DNA of 64,000 nt from an uncultured Dorea sp. (GCA_910586965.1 CAJUMF010000008.1:50580-114579), one strand, 5' to 3'; positions 53,003 through 61,510 are shown, counted from the first letter of the stretch. Notes: generated by a model from the letters alone, not told the origin. Translations and numbers: made by a program.

Positions 53003-53023
53003 ATTCAAGTATGAATTCGGACT
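52982..53023. promoter_or_regulatory. Two MarR-type operator repeats over the promoter
   Basis: AGTACGATTTCGGACT (52982-52997) and AGTATGAATTCGGACT (53008-53023) are direct copies, each an imperfect palindrome. They cover the spacer/-10 region and the transcription start. Binding of the MarR protein would shut off its own operon. Confidence 0.7.
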
Positions 53024-53081
53024 TACTTGCCGTCAATTTGAAAAAAAAACAAGAAACAGACAATAAAGGAGAACCAGGAAT

Positions 53082-53531
53082 ATGTCCATAAATTTTCCAA
53101 TCAAACATGCCTTAAAAGAATACAACCGCATCTACAAAGAGACAAACGGCATCTACCATGACATCGCACTGAGCCTCAGGCTGTCCGACAGCGCCTTTGA
53201 TATCCTGTACGCCATCTGCCAGCTTGGCGACGGCTGCCTCCAGCGGGATATATGCAGCCTGTCCGCCACCAGCAAGCAGACCATCAACTCTTCCATCCGG
53301 AAACTGGCGCAGGACGGCTATATCACGCTGAAACACGGAAAAGGGCGCCAGATGCATATTTTCCTGACAGATACAGGGATAGAGCTGGTAAAGGAGCGGA
53401 TTTTCCCGGTCATTGAAATTGAGAATAAAGTTTTTGACTCCATGGCAGAGGAAGAATCCCGGGAGCTTTTAAGGCTCAGCCGGAAATACATCGAAATACT
53501 TGAAAAGAATGCAAAGGAGCTTTTACAATGA
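53082..53531 (+). CDS. MarR-family regulator
   Basis: 149 residues. Winged-helix core: AFDILYAICQLGDGCLQRDICSLSATSKQTINSSIRKLAQDGYI and the wing HGKGRQMHIFLTDTG. AAAGGAG precedes the ATG. Its stop overlaps the efflux-pump start by four bases (ATGA), so it very likely represses the pump and releases on drug or metabolite binding. Two operator-like repeats lie over the promoter. Confidence 0.92.
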   Translation: MSINFPIKHALKEYNRIYKETNGIYHDIALSLRLSDSAFDILYAICQLGDGCLQRDICSLSATSKQTINSSIRKLAQDGYITLKHGKGRQMHIFLTDTGIELVKERIFPVIEIENKVFDSMAEEESRELLRLSRKYIEILEKNAKELLQ

Positions 53532-54859
53532 AAATACAGTTATCCGATCACTTTACTTATAAAAAACTTATCCGGTTCGTGCTGCCCTCCATCATTATGA
53601 TGATCTTCACTTCCATCTACGGCGTGGTGGACGGTCTGTTCGTGTCGAATTTCGTGGGGAAGACGGCATTTGCGGCCATCAATCTTATCATGCCCTTCCT
53701 TATGGGGCTCAGCGCCCTCGGCTTTATGATCGGCACCGGGGGCAGCGCCATTGTGGCAAAGACGCTGGGCGAGGGAAAGAAAACCAGGGCAAACGAATAT
53801 TTCTCCATGCTCGTCTGCGTAACTGCCATCGGGGGAATCCTGATTTCCATTGCCGGATGCATCCTGATACGCCCGGTCAGTGAATTCTTAGGCGCCGAAG
53901 GAACCCTCGCAGACAACTGCGTATTATATGGAAGAATCCTGTTTCTGTCACTGACGCCCTTTATGCTGCAGAACGTGTTCCAGAGCTTTTTCGTGACGGC
54001 GGAAAAGCCCAAGCTCGGTCTATATGTGACCATTGCCGCCGGCTGCACCAACATCGTGCTGGATTTCCTTTTTATCGCCGTTTTTCGGTGGGGGATTGCC
54101 GGAGCCGCCATTGCCACTGCCGCCAGCGAGTACATGGGAGGGCTTTTGCCCGTCCTTTATTTCTCCCGAAAAAACAGGAGCCTGTTGCGGCTTGGGAAAA
54201 CCCGCTTTGACGGGAGAATCCTTTTAAAAACCTGCACCAACGGCTCCTCAGAGCTGATGACCAACCTTTCCATGTCCGTAGTAAACGCGCTGTACAACTT
54301 CCAGCTCATCCGGTTCGCCGGGGCAGACGGGGTGGCGGCCTACGGTACGATCATGTATGTGAACTTCATCTTTATCGCCATATTTTTAGGGTACTCCATC
54401 GGCAGCGCGCCCATTACCGGATATCACTACGGCGCGGGCAATCACGGGGAGCTAAAAAATCTCTTTAAAAAGAGCCTCACCCTTGTCACTCTCTGGGGGA
54501 TGGGCCTTGCCCTCGCCGCGCAGCTTTTGGCTTCGCCCCTTGCCAATGTATTCGTGGGGTATGACAGAGAGCTGTTTGCCATGACCAGCCACGGGTTCCG
54601 GCTTTACGGGCTGTCATTCCTAATCTGCGGATTTAATATCTACGCCTCCTCCTTCTTCACCGCATTGAGCGACGGCGCGGTGTCGGCGGCGATTTCCTTC
54701 CTGCGGACGCTGGTATTCCAATTAGCTGTCGTACTGCTGCTGCCGATGCTCCTTGGGATTGACGGGGTGTGGCTGGCAGTTACGGCGGCGGAAGGGATGA
54801 CTCTCCTTGTGACGATGACATTTTTTGTCCGGAAACGTGAGCGGTACCATTACGCTTAA
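53528..54859 (+). CDS. MATE-family multidrug efflux transporter
   Basis: 443 residues with about twelve membrane segments. The conserved start FVLPSIIMMIFTSIYGVVDGLFVSNFVG is typical of the DinF-like MATE branch; the second half repeats the pattern (NLSMSVVNALYNFQLIRFAG). Probably a cation-coupled exporter of drugs or metabolites. GC content is visibly higher than in the following genes. Controlled by the coupled MarR gene. Confidence 0.92.
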   Translation: MKIQLSDHFTYKKLIRFVLPSIIMMIFTSIYGVVDGLFVSNFVGKTAFAAINLIMPFLMGLSALGFMIGTGGSAIVAKTLGEGKKTRANEYFSMLVCVTAIGGILISIAGCILIRPVSEFLGAEGTLADNCVLYGRILFLSLTPFMLQNVFQSFFVTAEKPKLGLYVTIAAGCTNIVLDFLFIAVFRWGIAGAAIATAASEYMGGLLPVLYFSRKNRSLLRLGKTRFDGRILLKTCTNGSSELMTNLSMSVVNALYNFQLIRFAGADGVAAYGTIMYVNFIFIAIFLGYSIGSAPITGYHYGAGNHGELKNLFKKSLTLVTLWGMGLALAAQLLASPLANVFVGYDRELFAMTSHGFRLYGLSFLICGFNIYASSFFTALSDGAVSAAISFLRTLVFQLAVVLLLPMLLGIDGVWLAVTAAEGMTLLVTMTFFVRKRERYHYA

Positions 54860-54908
54860 GCAAATGTGCATGTACGCCGGCCCGCTGCCCGCAAGAATCA
54901 CACAGAAA

Positions 54909-54952
54909 AGCTCCTCACCTGCAAGAACCGCAATTCTCACAGGTAAGGAGCT
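54909..54952. terminator. Hairpin between the convergent MATE and DUF4179 genes
   Basis: AGCTCCTCACCTG (54909-54921) pairs with CAGGTAAGGAGCT (54940-54952) with one mismatch. The loop is 18 bases and the flanking T/A tracts are weak. Confidence 0.6.
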
Positions 54953-54972
54953 GAAATGCAAACCTCTTATTC

Positions 54973-56085
54973 CTACTTCACCGCAAACTCAACCCCGTTC
55001 ACCGTTATCTTCGCGATATCATCCACATCCACCAGCCGGTTGAACACGGTCTTATAGTACGTTCCCGCCCCAAGCTGATAGCTGCTGTTCTCCACATTTT
55101 TCTCCTTGTCGCAGACAACATAACTCTCCTGATTCTTATACTCCACCGCGATAGAATCCAGATAGTACGGATCCTGCGCCTCTTCCTTGGAAAGCCCCAT
55201 TCCCTTCGACATGTCAACGCTCAGCGCAATGGGTGAATACTCCAGATATCCCTTATCGCCCATATCAATCTTTCGTACCGGAACCGGTTTTTTCGAAGTC
55301 AGCCTGATGCGCTCTGTCTTTGTCTTCGTCTCCTCCGTCAGCTCCTTCCTGGTGCAGGGGTACGTCTCAAGCAAAAGCTCCGGCACATCCCCGTCCTTTA
55401 AAGGCTCGCTCCACAGCATGTAGGAATAGCAGTAAAGCTTGTCATCCGTACTCTTCTTCATATCTATATAAGTATTCTCCCCGGCGAACGCTCCGTTTTT
55501 CGTCTCGCAGTTAAAGTAAAAATCCGAATCATCCGTAAAATTCGCGCCCTTCGTAAGGTTCGTCTCCGCATCCCCCGCAAGGGCTGTGACCCCGCCTTCC
55601 CTCTCCAGGGTAAAATACATCATCGCGCCGTTCCTGTCATAGACAAAACTGTTTACCGTAAGGGTGTGGCTGCCGATTTTCTTCACGACAGGCTCCTCCG
55701 ACACATAAGCGCCGATTGTCTCTTCCGCCATCTCCTCGTCCACCGGAACATACTCCCTGGAAGGCAGCGTCACCGTAACCTTGGCGTCCTTCCCCTCTTT
55801 TCCTGTGTCGACCTCGCGCTTTAAGACGCCGTTAGACTCCCTCGTCTCATTGCCGAACATTGCCTGGAAAAATTCTGTCTTTGAGGATGCGTACACCACG
55901 CCCGGGACGAAAAGGCACACCGCCGCGACAGCCGCCGCGATTCTCCGCGCGCTCCCCGCCTTCCTCCGGCGGACATTCCTCTTTTCAAGCTGCTTGTACG
56001 TCTCCTGGATCCTCGTCTCCACCACATCCGAAATCTGGATATCTTTATTTAAAATATCTTTCATCTCTTTTTCTGTTTTCTTCAT
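54973..56085 (-). CDS. DUF4179-type membrane protein, probable anti-sigma factor
   Basis: 370 residues. A short cytoplasmic N-terminus (about 1-48) with a basic stretch (RRRKAGSARR) precedes one membrane helix (about 48-65) and a large extracytoplasmic DUF4179 domain. This layout is usual for anti-sigma partners of ECF factors. It lies 15 bases after the sigma gene. It probably binds the sigma factor inside and senses a surface signal outside; the signal is unknown. Confidence 0.8.
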   Translation of the reverse strand: MKKTEKEMKDILNKDIQISDVVETRIQETYKQLEKRNVRRRKAGSARRIAAAVAAVCLFVPGVVYASSKTEFFQAMFGNETRESNGVLKREVDTGKEGKDAKVTVTLPSREYVPVDEEMAEETIGAYVSEEPVVKKIGSHTLTVNSFVYDRNGAMMYFTLEREGGVTALAGDAETNLTKGANFTDDSDFYFNCETKNGAFAGENTYIDMKKSTDDKLYCYSYMLWSEPLKDGDVPELLLETYPCTRKELTEETKTKTERIRLTSKKPVPVRKIDMGDKGYLEYSPIALSVDMSKGMGLSKEEAQDPYYLDSIAVEYKNQESYVVCDKEKNVENSSYQLGAGTYYKTVFNRLVDVDDIAKITVNGVEFAVK

Positions 56086-56100
56086 AAATATACGCCTCCT

Positions 56101-56595
56101 TTAACAGCAAAGTGCCTGTTTTAACTTCTTTCTGCCTCTCATGAGCTTGCTTTTCACCGTATTCTCATTCATATCGAGAATCTGCGCCACTTCCTTCGTG
56201 CTAAAGCCTTCCCCGTAGTGCAGAAGGAAAATCGGCCGCACGTCCTCGGAAAGCTCTGAGAGCAGCTCGTAAAACTCCCGGTCGTCAGACGGAGTATAAC
56301 CTTCCCGCTCCTCCTCCCAGCCGGCTTTCACAAAATGCCTCTGCTGCCTTAACAGGTCGTTACAATGATTCATCAGAATACGGGTAATCCATGTCTTAAA
56401 GTAAGCTGATTTTTTTAAGTTTCCAATGTGTTCATAAGCTGACAGTATCGTGTCCTGCATCACATCCGCGATATCTTCCTCGCTCTTTAAGTAACTCTTC
56501 GCCACCTTGTAAAGCGCCGTCTTGTGCATCTCCATCAACTCCACAAATGCATCCGTATCGCCCTTTTGTGCTTTTTTCACCAGTAACAGCTCCAT
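56101..56595 (-). CDS. ECF-type RNA polymerase sigma factor
   Basis: 164 residues from ATG 56595. A GTG at 56604 is in frame, but it lies within the GGGGAGG ribosome site, so the ATG is used. Sigma region 2 (DAFVELMEMHKTALYKVAKSYLKSEEDIADVMQDTILSAYEHIGNL) and region 4 (LLHYGEGFSTKEVAQILDMNENTVKSKLMRGRKKL) are complete. It should direct transcription of itself and a regulon when released from the DUF4179 partner. Confidence 0.92.
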   Translation of the reverse strand: MELLLVKKAQKGDTDAFVELMEMHKTALYKVAKSYLKSEEDIADVMQDTILSAYEHIGNLKKSAYFKTWITRILMNHCNDLLRQQRHFVKAGWEEEREGYTPSDDREFYELLSELSEDVRPIFLLHYGEGFSTKEVAQILDMNENTVKSKLMRGRKKLKQALCC

Positions 56596-56767
56596 GAACT
56601 TCACCTCCCCTTTTTCATTTCGTTTTTGTTTTACACCTATTAGACTGAATTACCCTGTGTTTGGTTGCATGTATTGAAAAATATTTATGATTATAACACT
56701 GATACTTTTGCTGGGATAAATCATGCAATTTCAAATTGCGATTTTCCAGTATGTCAAACTGTAATCT
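56596..56767. other. Boundary between the sigma operon and the small-gene array
   Basis: 172 bases with no gene. It holds the sigma promoter region and, at 56739-56758, the first copy of the array repeat CGATTTTCCAGTATGTCAAA just after the HAD stop. A small inverted repeat (GCAATTTCAAATTGC at 56725-56739) adjoins it. Confidence 0.7.
56739..56758 (-). repeat. Array repeat A, copy 1
   Basis: CGATTTTCCAGTATGTCAAA (plus-strand reading), identical over 20 bases to copy 2 at 59088-59107. Located directly downstream of the truncated HAD gene. Confidence 0.9.
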
Positions 56768-57187
56768 CTACTCCAAAGTCAAAATGTATTTATAGACATC
56801 TGAAATGTTTTTGCCTATATACATACTATTATAACTTTTAAAGTCATCCTTTGTCGTTGTTCCAGTTAGTACAGCAGCAAATTTAACCTTTGCGTTTTCC
56901 GCCGTCCTGGCATCAACCAGACTATCTCCGACATAAAGCACCTCTTCATTCATTGCTCCTAAATCCTCAATAACCGAAAGTAATCCCTCGGGATCAGGTT
57001 TCTCTGTTTTTACATCATCACCTCCGGCATAAAGTTCGGTATTAGAAACCATAACACTATCGGCTTTTTCCTTAAACAGTGCAATAAATTGCTCTGCCTC
57101 ATATAGATTATCATTTGATGTTAATGCAATACCATTTGTAGAATCTCCTAATGTATAATCAAAATCGAAAATGATTGCTTTTAGCAC
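56768..57187 (-). pseudogene. HAD-superfamily hydrolase with an internal deletion
   Basis: 139 residues from a GTG start with GCGGAGG upstream. Motif I (DFDYTLGDST), a shortened middle, the motif III Lys region (KTEKPDPEGL) and motif IV (GDSLVDARTAENA) are present. Phosphoglycolate-phosphatase-like members are about 215 residues. Most of the cap domain and motif II appear to be missing, as if about 75 residues were removed in frame. It probably lost activity, though the frame is open. It is the last cassette of the 56.7-62.4 kb array. Confidence 0.65.
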
Positions 57188-57211
57188 AGAATATACCTCC
57201 GCAAATCTGAT

Positions 57212-57255
57212 TTTTCCAAGTTCCTTATAAAGTTCCGGTTCGTTCAGTCCATTAC
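57212..57255 (-). repeat. Array repeat B, copy 1 (orphan head of the HEAT gene)
   Basis: About 44 bases almost identical (three differences) to 61093-61136, the start of the HEAT-repeat gene. Here it forms the 3' end of the DUF1848 gene and an orphan NEPELYKELGK-coding stretch before the HAD gene. Confidence 0.88.
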
Positions 57256-58197
57256 CGCTCTATCCCAGATAGTCAGCTGCTTTTCTTTCAGCGATTTTAT
57301 TTTTCTTTCTGTAATTTTATCATTTTCTGAAATTTTCCCGCATAAAAGCGGAGAATTAACATCATATAATTTACAGTTTTGGGAAACACTTTCCCGGCTA
57401 TCGTTTGCATAACAATACCTACATCCATTTCTGCATGTATTGTATGTACCTATTTCAACACTTTCCATACAGCCGCACTCTTTCCTTTGATTCTTATCTT
57501 TATCCGCCTGAATTTTACAATCAATAATCTTTTCAATTAATTCTTTGTCAATACAGCAATTATGTTCTATTCCGCAGGATGACAAATCAACAGTTTCTGC
57601 ACATGACGCAACTTTGATATTATGGTTTCTTGCAATTAATGCAATTTCTTTCCCAAACGAAACCAACTCATCTCCTGTCAGGAAAAAAGGATTTAATGCC
57701 TTCATGTTTCTTTTGTTTTTAACATAGATATCCACGAAACTTATAACACATTTGGATGTATATCCATGCAGTTCCTTTGCGATTTGTTCAAATGCTTTTA
57801 AGTGGTATTCCACATCATATTTATCGGTAAAGATAATCGGGTCGTATCTCCATATCACCTTTTCTTTCCCGATTTTATGCGACAATATTTGAAATATTGG
57901 TATCATTGATTTCTTCTTATGCGGAACGTTGCGTTCGATGTCATTTCCATAACTCGTAAGTGTAAATTGAAAGTAATATTTATAATTATCCAGCTCATCT
58001 AACCTTGAAAACATCGGTTCAGGATTTTTTGTCCAGAAAACGATACAGTCTATAACTTCCGGCGACAAAATGATTTTACTGATCTGATGTGCATTCATCG
58101 GATTGCGGACATATGCATATCCTTCCTTTATCCGATTCAAAAACCATTCCGAATAATAATTTGGGATATCTGTCCTGCGGCTGACACTTAAAATCAC
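57244..58197 (-). CDS. DUF1848 protein with C-terminal CxxxCxxC cluster
   Basis: 317 residues from GTG 58197 (AAAGGAAG upstream); the family starts VILSVSRRTDIPN. DUF1848 proteins resemble radical-SAM-like TIM barrels; the C-terminal CRNGCRYCYAN gives the C-x3-C-x2-C pattern, plus extra Cys (CGCMES), so an Fe-S cluster at the C-terminus is likely. Role unknown. Its last codons and stop lie in array repeat B, so the end may have been replaced by recombination. Confidence 0.78.
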   Translation of the reverse strand: MILSVSRRTDIPNYYSEWFLNRIKEGYAYVRNPMNAHQISKIILSPEVIDCIVFWTKNPEPMFSRLDELDNYKYYFQFTLTSYGNDIERNVPHKKKSMIPIFQILSHKIGKEKVIWRYDPIIFTDKYDVEYHLKAFEQIAKELHGYTSKCVISFVDIYVKNKRNMKALNPFFLTGDELVSFGKEIALIARNHNIKVASCAETVDLSSCGIEHNCCIDKELIEKIIDCKIQADKDKNQRKECGCMESVEIGTYNTCRNGCRYCYANDSRESVSQNCKLYDVNSPLLCGKISENDKITERKIKSLKEKQLTIWDRAVMD

Positions 58198-58227
58198 TGT
58201 ATCACTTCCTTTCACACTTAATTTTCT

Positions 58228-58608
58228 TTAGGTAATTGCGAAATTCAGGTGTTTACCGGGGGCATTGTGCAGCTTGTATATTCCAACACAGACACGCTCC
58301 CGCATATAATGGTGAGATTGAATTGCTGTAACGACATCAAAACAATTTTCATATTGAACAGAATCGGAAGTTGTGCAGATATATTTTACCGGGCGATTTT
58401 CCAATTTAAGTTTTGCCTGTTCAAGCATTTTCTCCGAAGGGTCAACAAGCACAAAATGAACCGCCGGAAATTTCTGAAATGCCTGTTCCTGTAAAGTACC
58501 TGTCCCGCACCCTAAGTCCAGCCAATATATTTCATCAAAATCACATTGCTCTATCACGTCTAATGTCTGGCGATAAAATTCTGAATAGTATGGTATCGTC
58601 TGACTGAT
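58228..58608 (-). pseudogene. Truncated class I SAM-dependent methyltransferase
   Basis: Motif I WLDLGCGTGTL and the acidic loop VLVDPSEKMLEQAK identify a Rossmann methyltransferase. The frame continues upstream as SQTIPYYSEFYRQTLDVIEQ without a usual start, and after SHHYM the reading degrades and stops at 58228, about 100 residues too early. Intact members are about 200-230 residues. It is fused upstream to array repeat C. Confidence 0.7.
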
Positions 58609-58645
58609 TTTGTACTCTCTACAACTTCCTGATATATTTGAATTT
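58608..58645 (-). repeat. Array repeat C, copy 1
   Basis: About 38 bases, matching 61473-61510 with about five differences (core CTCTCTRCAACTTCCYGATA). It follows the stop of the DUF3795 gene, as the other copy follows the hydrolase gene. Confidence 0.85.
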
Positions 58646-58647
58646 TT

Positions 58648-59061
58648 CTATTTCATTTTTTCCTGACACTCACTACATTCTCTATCGTGAATGGAAATAA
58701 TACCACTGCATTTAGGACAAGTATATTTTTCTTTCTGTTGTTCCATGAAACAATCCAAACCATATTTTTGAACAAAACAACTATTTTCTATTAGGCTTGC
58801 CTGATACCGCTTGTTATAGCTTTTTTCAAGATTTCTAATCAACTTGAATGGATATTCAGAACATTCAAAGCAATAGCTTAAAGCTTTTTCTTTGATACAG
58901 TCTTTGATTTTACATTCGCGGCAATGCTCAGGCTTTCCTTTATCACTATTCAAACAACCGGCACAAGGTTTTCTGTGGTAACAATGCTTATAGCAAACTT
59001 TGCAATTCATACCGCAAGGAGCAAACATACTTATATCAATATTTTCTTTTGGCATTTTCAT
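58648..59061 (-). CDS. DUF3795 cysteine-rich protein, copy 1
   Basis: 137 residues from MKMPKENIDISMFAPCG at 59061 (AAAGGGGC ribosome site); an upstream in-frame ATG at 59133 would read through array repeat A and is not used. About thirteen Cys (CGMNCKVCYKHC, CAGCLNSDKGKPEHCRECKIKDC, two CPKC/CSEC pairs) suggest metal binding. It is a paralogue of the 60097-60471 gene. Function unknown. Confidence 0.78.
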   Translation of the reverse strand: MKMPKENIDISMFAPCGMNCKVCYKHCYHRKPCAGCLNSDKGKPEHCRECKIKDCIKEKALSYCFECSEYPFKLIRNLEKSYNKRYQASLIENSCFVQKYGLDCFMEQQKEKYTCPKCSGIISIHDRECSECQEKMK

Positions 59062-59087
59062 AAGTTCCAGCCCCTTTCTGTCAATTC

Positions 59088-59107
59088 CGATTTTCCAGTA
59101 TGTCAAA
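59088..59107 (-). repeat. Array repeat A, copy 2
   Basis: CGATTTTCCAGTATGTCAAA between the membrane-protein and DUF3795 genes; identical to copy 1 over 20 bases. Confidence 0.9.
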
Positions 59108-59119
59108 TCCAGATTCATC

Positions 59120-59695
59120 CTAATGCCGAACAAAAATTATCTTCCTGATTTTTTGATTTATGTATTGTGTGACAGCGGCAATCATCAGCAAAGAAATATA
59201 AACTCCGCACATAATCAAAAATATGGCGGTAAAACCTGTCTCATCGACCTCGAATATGCCATATACAAATGTTCCTCTGCATATTCCAACGATATAATCA
59301 AAAAAGAGATATATCATTACAGGTATTGGTGTGAGCAGCATTTTCTTAACATTATTGACATCATCAATAAAAACCATATAATAAACCAAAAATACCAATG
59401 GATTTACTAAATGCAAAAAGAAGAAAGCACCATGAAAATTAAAGTGTCCAACACATGATACAATACAAACAAGCAGTATCGTCACAAGCCACATATGATA
59501 AATAATGCCCGGAATTTTTTTCATTTTCCTCAACACGTTTATTCCTGTGAGAAGTAATAAAATACCGATAAATGAGTTAGAAATACAGGTTAATTCAATT
59601 GCATATTCTGGAATAGGTATGTATCCGATCAGAACACTTCCGCAAAAAAGAATACCTAGAGCTATACTTGTATATGCTTTTATATTCCTCTCCAT
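59120..59695 (-). CDS. Six-helix membrane protein, unknown family
   Basis: 191 residues from MERNIKAYTS at 59695 (GAGGAG nine bases upstream). Six hydrophobic segments span most of the protein; a His between helices 3 and 4 (HLVNPLVFLVYYMVF) recalls Pr6Pr-type small membrane proteins, but this is weak. It is part of the small-gene array and unrelated to its neighbours. Confidence 0.6.
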   Translation of the reverse strand: MERNIKAYTSIALGILFCGSVLIGYIPIPEYAIELTCISNSFIGILLLLTGINVLRKMKKIPGIIYHMWLVTILLVCIVSCVGHFNFHGAFFFLHLVNPLVFLVYYMVFIDDVNNVKKMLLTPIPVMIYLFFDYIVGICRGTFVYGIFEVDETGFTAIFLIMCGVYISLLMIAAVTQYINQKIRKIIFVRH

Positions 59696-59709
59696 TTTTC
59701 TCCTCAATC

Positions 59710-59769
59710 TATTTACTTAAAGCATTGCCAAAGTTGTTCCAAAGCTGAAATAGCGCCTTAGAACAGCTT
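59710..59769. repeat. Imperfect inverted repeat between two array genes
   Basis: On the minus strand CCAAAGCTGTTC and GAACAACTTTGG (11 of 12 pairs) are separated by about 21 bases and flank the stop of the 94-residue gene. It has no U-tract, so it may be a structured boundary rather than a terminator. Confidence 0.6.
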
Positions 59770-60042
59770 TGGAGACTTCCTGATAAACATTTCAACAAGC
59801 AATTCCTCCGTTTTTCTAAACAAGTCATATGTCCTGTATTCATCATAATGCAATTCATCACTATTGTCGAGTTCTTCAAGTTCTCTTGCTATCTTACCCA
59901 AATTCATCTTCTCAACAAACTTTAAATTATTGTTAAAATTTCCTTCGCACATCGCTGCATATATTATCTTCAAATTATATTCTACACATTGAACTTGTTG
60001 AATTAACTCGCTATGTATAAGCTTAAACTGATTTCTATACAT
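59758..60042 (-). CDS. Small hypothetical protein (94 residues)
   Basis: MYRNQFKLIHSELIQQVQCVEYNLKIIYAAM..., mostly helical with an acidic middle (ELEELDNSDELHYDEY). AAAGGGAATG precedes the ATG. I recognise no family; a HEPN-like or antitoxin-like helical protein is possible but unsupported. It belongs to the array. Confidence 0.55.
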   Translation of the reverse strand: MYRNQFKLIHSELIQQVQCVEYNLKIIYAAMCEGNFNNNLKFVEKMNLGKIARELEELDNSDELHYDEYRTYDLFRKTEELLVEMFIRKSPKLF

Positions 60043-60096
60043 TCATTCCCTTTTGCCATTTTTCTTCATGTAGTGTACGCTTTTGCAAATTCACAT

Positions 60097-60471
60097 TTAT
60101 CGTTTCCCTGTCTTAATAAATTCTATCAGCCTTTCCACATCGTCAAAATCATCATAATCGCCAACAATTCCCTCCCGATGATACAGGATTCCTCTCTTTT
60201 CATTTTCTTCAAGGCAGTCAAGAAGACTTTCTATCCCATATCTTTTTATAAACAGCGTAAAACCATATGGCTTGATTTTGTTCAGTAATCCGCTTTTACA
60301 ATTCATTTCACAAGCATAACAGCCGGGGAGTTCCTTTTCCATGGAGCATCTTCTGTTTTCGCATTGAGTGTAGTCAGGACAGTTCTCCGAATTACAGCCA
60401 TTGCATTTTTCATTTTCCGAACACAAGCAGCAGGCAAGCCCACACCTTGCGATTCCTAATTCCCGTTTCAT
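60097..60471 (-). CDS. DUF3795 cysteine-rich protein, copy 2
   Basis: 124 residues starting MKRELGIARCGLACCLCSENEKCNGCNSENCPDYTQCENRRCS..., with about thirteen Cys in metal-binding spacing. GAGGAGGG precedes the ATG. Homologous to the 58648-59061 gene but clearly diverged, so two related cassettes coexist in the array. Function unknown. Confidence 0.8.
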   Translation of the reverse strand: MKRELGIARCGLACCLCSENEKCNGCNSENCPDYTQCENRRCSMEKELPGCYACEMNCKSGLLNKIKPYGFTLFIKRYGIESLLDCLEENEKRGILYHREGIVGDYDDFDDVERLIEFIKTGKR

Positions 60472-60491
60472 TCTTTACCCTCCTCAACTCT

Positions 60492-60511
60492 CGATTTTCC
60501 AGTGTGACAAA
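60492..60511 (-). repeat. Array repeat A, copy 3
   Basis: CGATTTTCCAGTGTGACAAA, two changes from copies 1 and 2, just after the stop of the HEAT-repeat gene. Confidence 0.85.
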
Positions 60512-60522
60512 CTGAGACTTAT

Positions 60523-61128
60523 CTACTTCGATACGGTTGCCTTAATCGCACCCAGACTGTGGATTCGTACAACACGGTTATTGTCCGTTTCTGATATTTT
60601 TTGCAGTTGCTGCAAATAAGGCCTGACGAACTCCGGTCTGCGCTTACCGAGAACACGGAAGATTTCCGGCGCCTCCATCCTTACCTTGTCATCCGCATCA
60701 TACAGCAGTTTTTCAAATATCGGCATATAATTCTCATAAATGCCGGGAGTGTTCGTGGCGATGTTTTCTGATGCCCAGATAAAACTCAGCCTGACCTTCG
60801 CCTCCTCATCAGATGCAAAGCAAAACAGGCCTGTCCAATACGGTTCAATTATATGATAGCTGCCGCGTCCGATTCTGCCGAAGGCGTTGACCGAACGCTC
60901 CCGCAAAAGCGGTATCGGGCTGTCACAGAAAGAAACGATTACCGGAACCGCGTCCTGCACTGACAGAGGGTAGGCAAGACCAATCTCACCAAGCAGCCAG
61001 AGCGCCTTTGCCTGTATTTTCACCGATTCATGGGTAAGAAGAGATGAAACATACGGAATGCTCTCTTTCCATTTACTCCTGTCATCTGTCAATTTTCCAA
61101 GTTCTTTATAAAGTTCCGATTCGTTCAA
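60523..61128 (-). CDS. HEAT-repeat protein with a TTG start
   Basis: 201 residues. Four or more HEAT-like helical pairs (for example SVKIQAKALWLLGEIGLAYP, RERSVNAFGRIGRG, VRMEAPEIFRVLGKRRP) suggest a protein-binding scaffold. The start is TTG at 61128 with GGGGAGG seven bases upstream; the only nearby ATG is out of frame and stops at once. The first twelve or so codons are duplicated at 57212-57255. Role unknown. Confidence 0.78.
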   Translation of the reverse strand: MNESELYKELGKLTDDRSKWKESIPYVSSLLTHESVKIQAKALWLLGEIGLAYPLSVQDAVPVIVSFCDSPIPLLRERSVNAFGRIGRGSYHIIEPYWTGLFCFASDEEAKVRLSFIWASENIATNTPGIYENYMPIFEKLLYDADDKVRMEAPEIFRVLGKRRPEFVRPYLQQLQKISETDNNRVVRIHSLGAIKATVSK

Positions 61129-61136
61129 TCCATTAC
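61093..61136 (-). repeat. Array repeat B, copy 2 (start of the HEAT gene)
   Basis: The intact version of repeat B, covering the ribosome site and first codons of the HEAT gene. Confidence 0.88.
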
Positions 61137-61163
61137 CTCCCCTAATTCCGATTTTTCATCTTC

Positions 61164-61448
61164 TTATCTTTCACCAACGGTAACGCTGACTTCATCGCCG
61201 TCAGACTTTTTAAGCTGATTGCGAATAGATTTCAATATCCCAATGATATAGCAAATACTTCCATCAGGATTTTTCACACCCATATTGACAACACTTCCAT
61301 CATACGGAATCCCATCGAATGTCACATGAACTTTCACTCTGCCTCTGCCAAATTCTTTGCGGATGTCATATGGAAATTCAATATATGCCCCGCCATTTTC
61401 TGGTGTAACATGAATGATAGATTTGAATTCATATACATTTTCAGCCAT
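61164..61448 (-). CDS. DUF1905 small protein
   Basis: 94 residues. The AbrB/MazE-like DUF1905 pattern is seen: FKSIIHV...AYIEFPYDIRKEFGRGRVKVHVTFDGIPYDGSV...IRNQLKKSDGDEVSVTV. GGGAGG precedes the ATG. Such proteins are often encoded singly in accessory regions and their role is not established. It is one cassette of the array, between the hydrolase and HEAT genes. Confidence 0.8.
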   Translation of the reverse strand: MAENVYEFKSIIHVTPENGGAYIEFPYDIRKEFGRGRVKVHVTFDGIPYDGSVVNMGVKNPDGSICYIIGILKSIRNQLKKSDGDEVSVTVGER

Positions 61449-61472
61449 CTTAGTCCTCCCTGCAAATCCAGG

Positions 61473-61510
61473 TTTTACACTCTCTGCAACTTCCCGATAT
61501 ATTTGAATTT
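61473..61510 (-). repeat. Array repeat C, copy 2
   Basis: Matches 58608-58645. It lies after the stop of the alpha/beta-hydrolase gene. Confidence 0.85.

Noticed and set aside
56739..61510. Array repeats as canonical integron attC sites
   Set aside because: No RYYYAAC/GTTRRRY core pairs were found at the boundaries and no IntI-type gene lies in the window.
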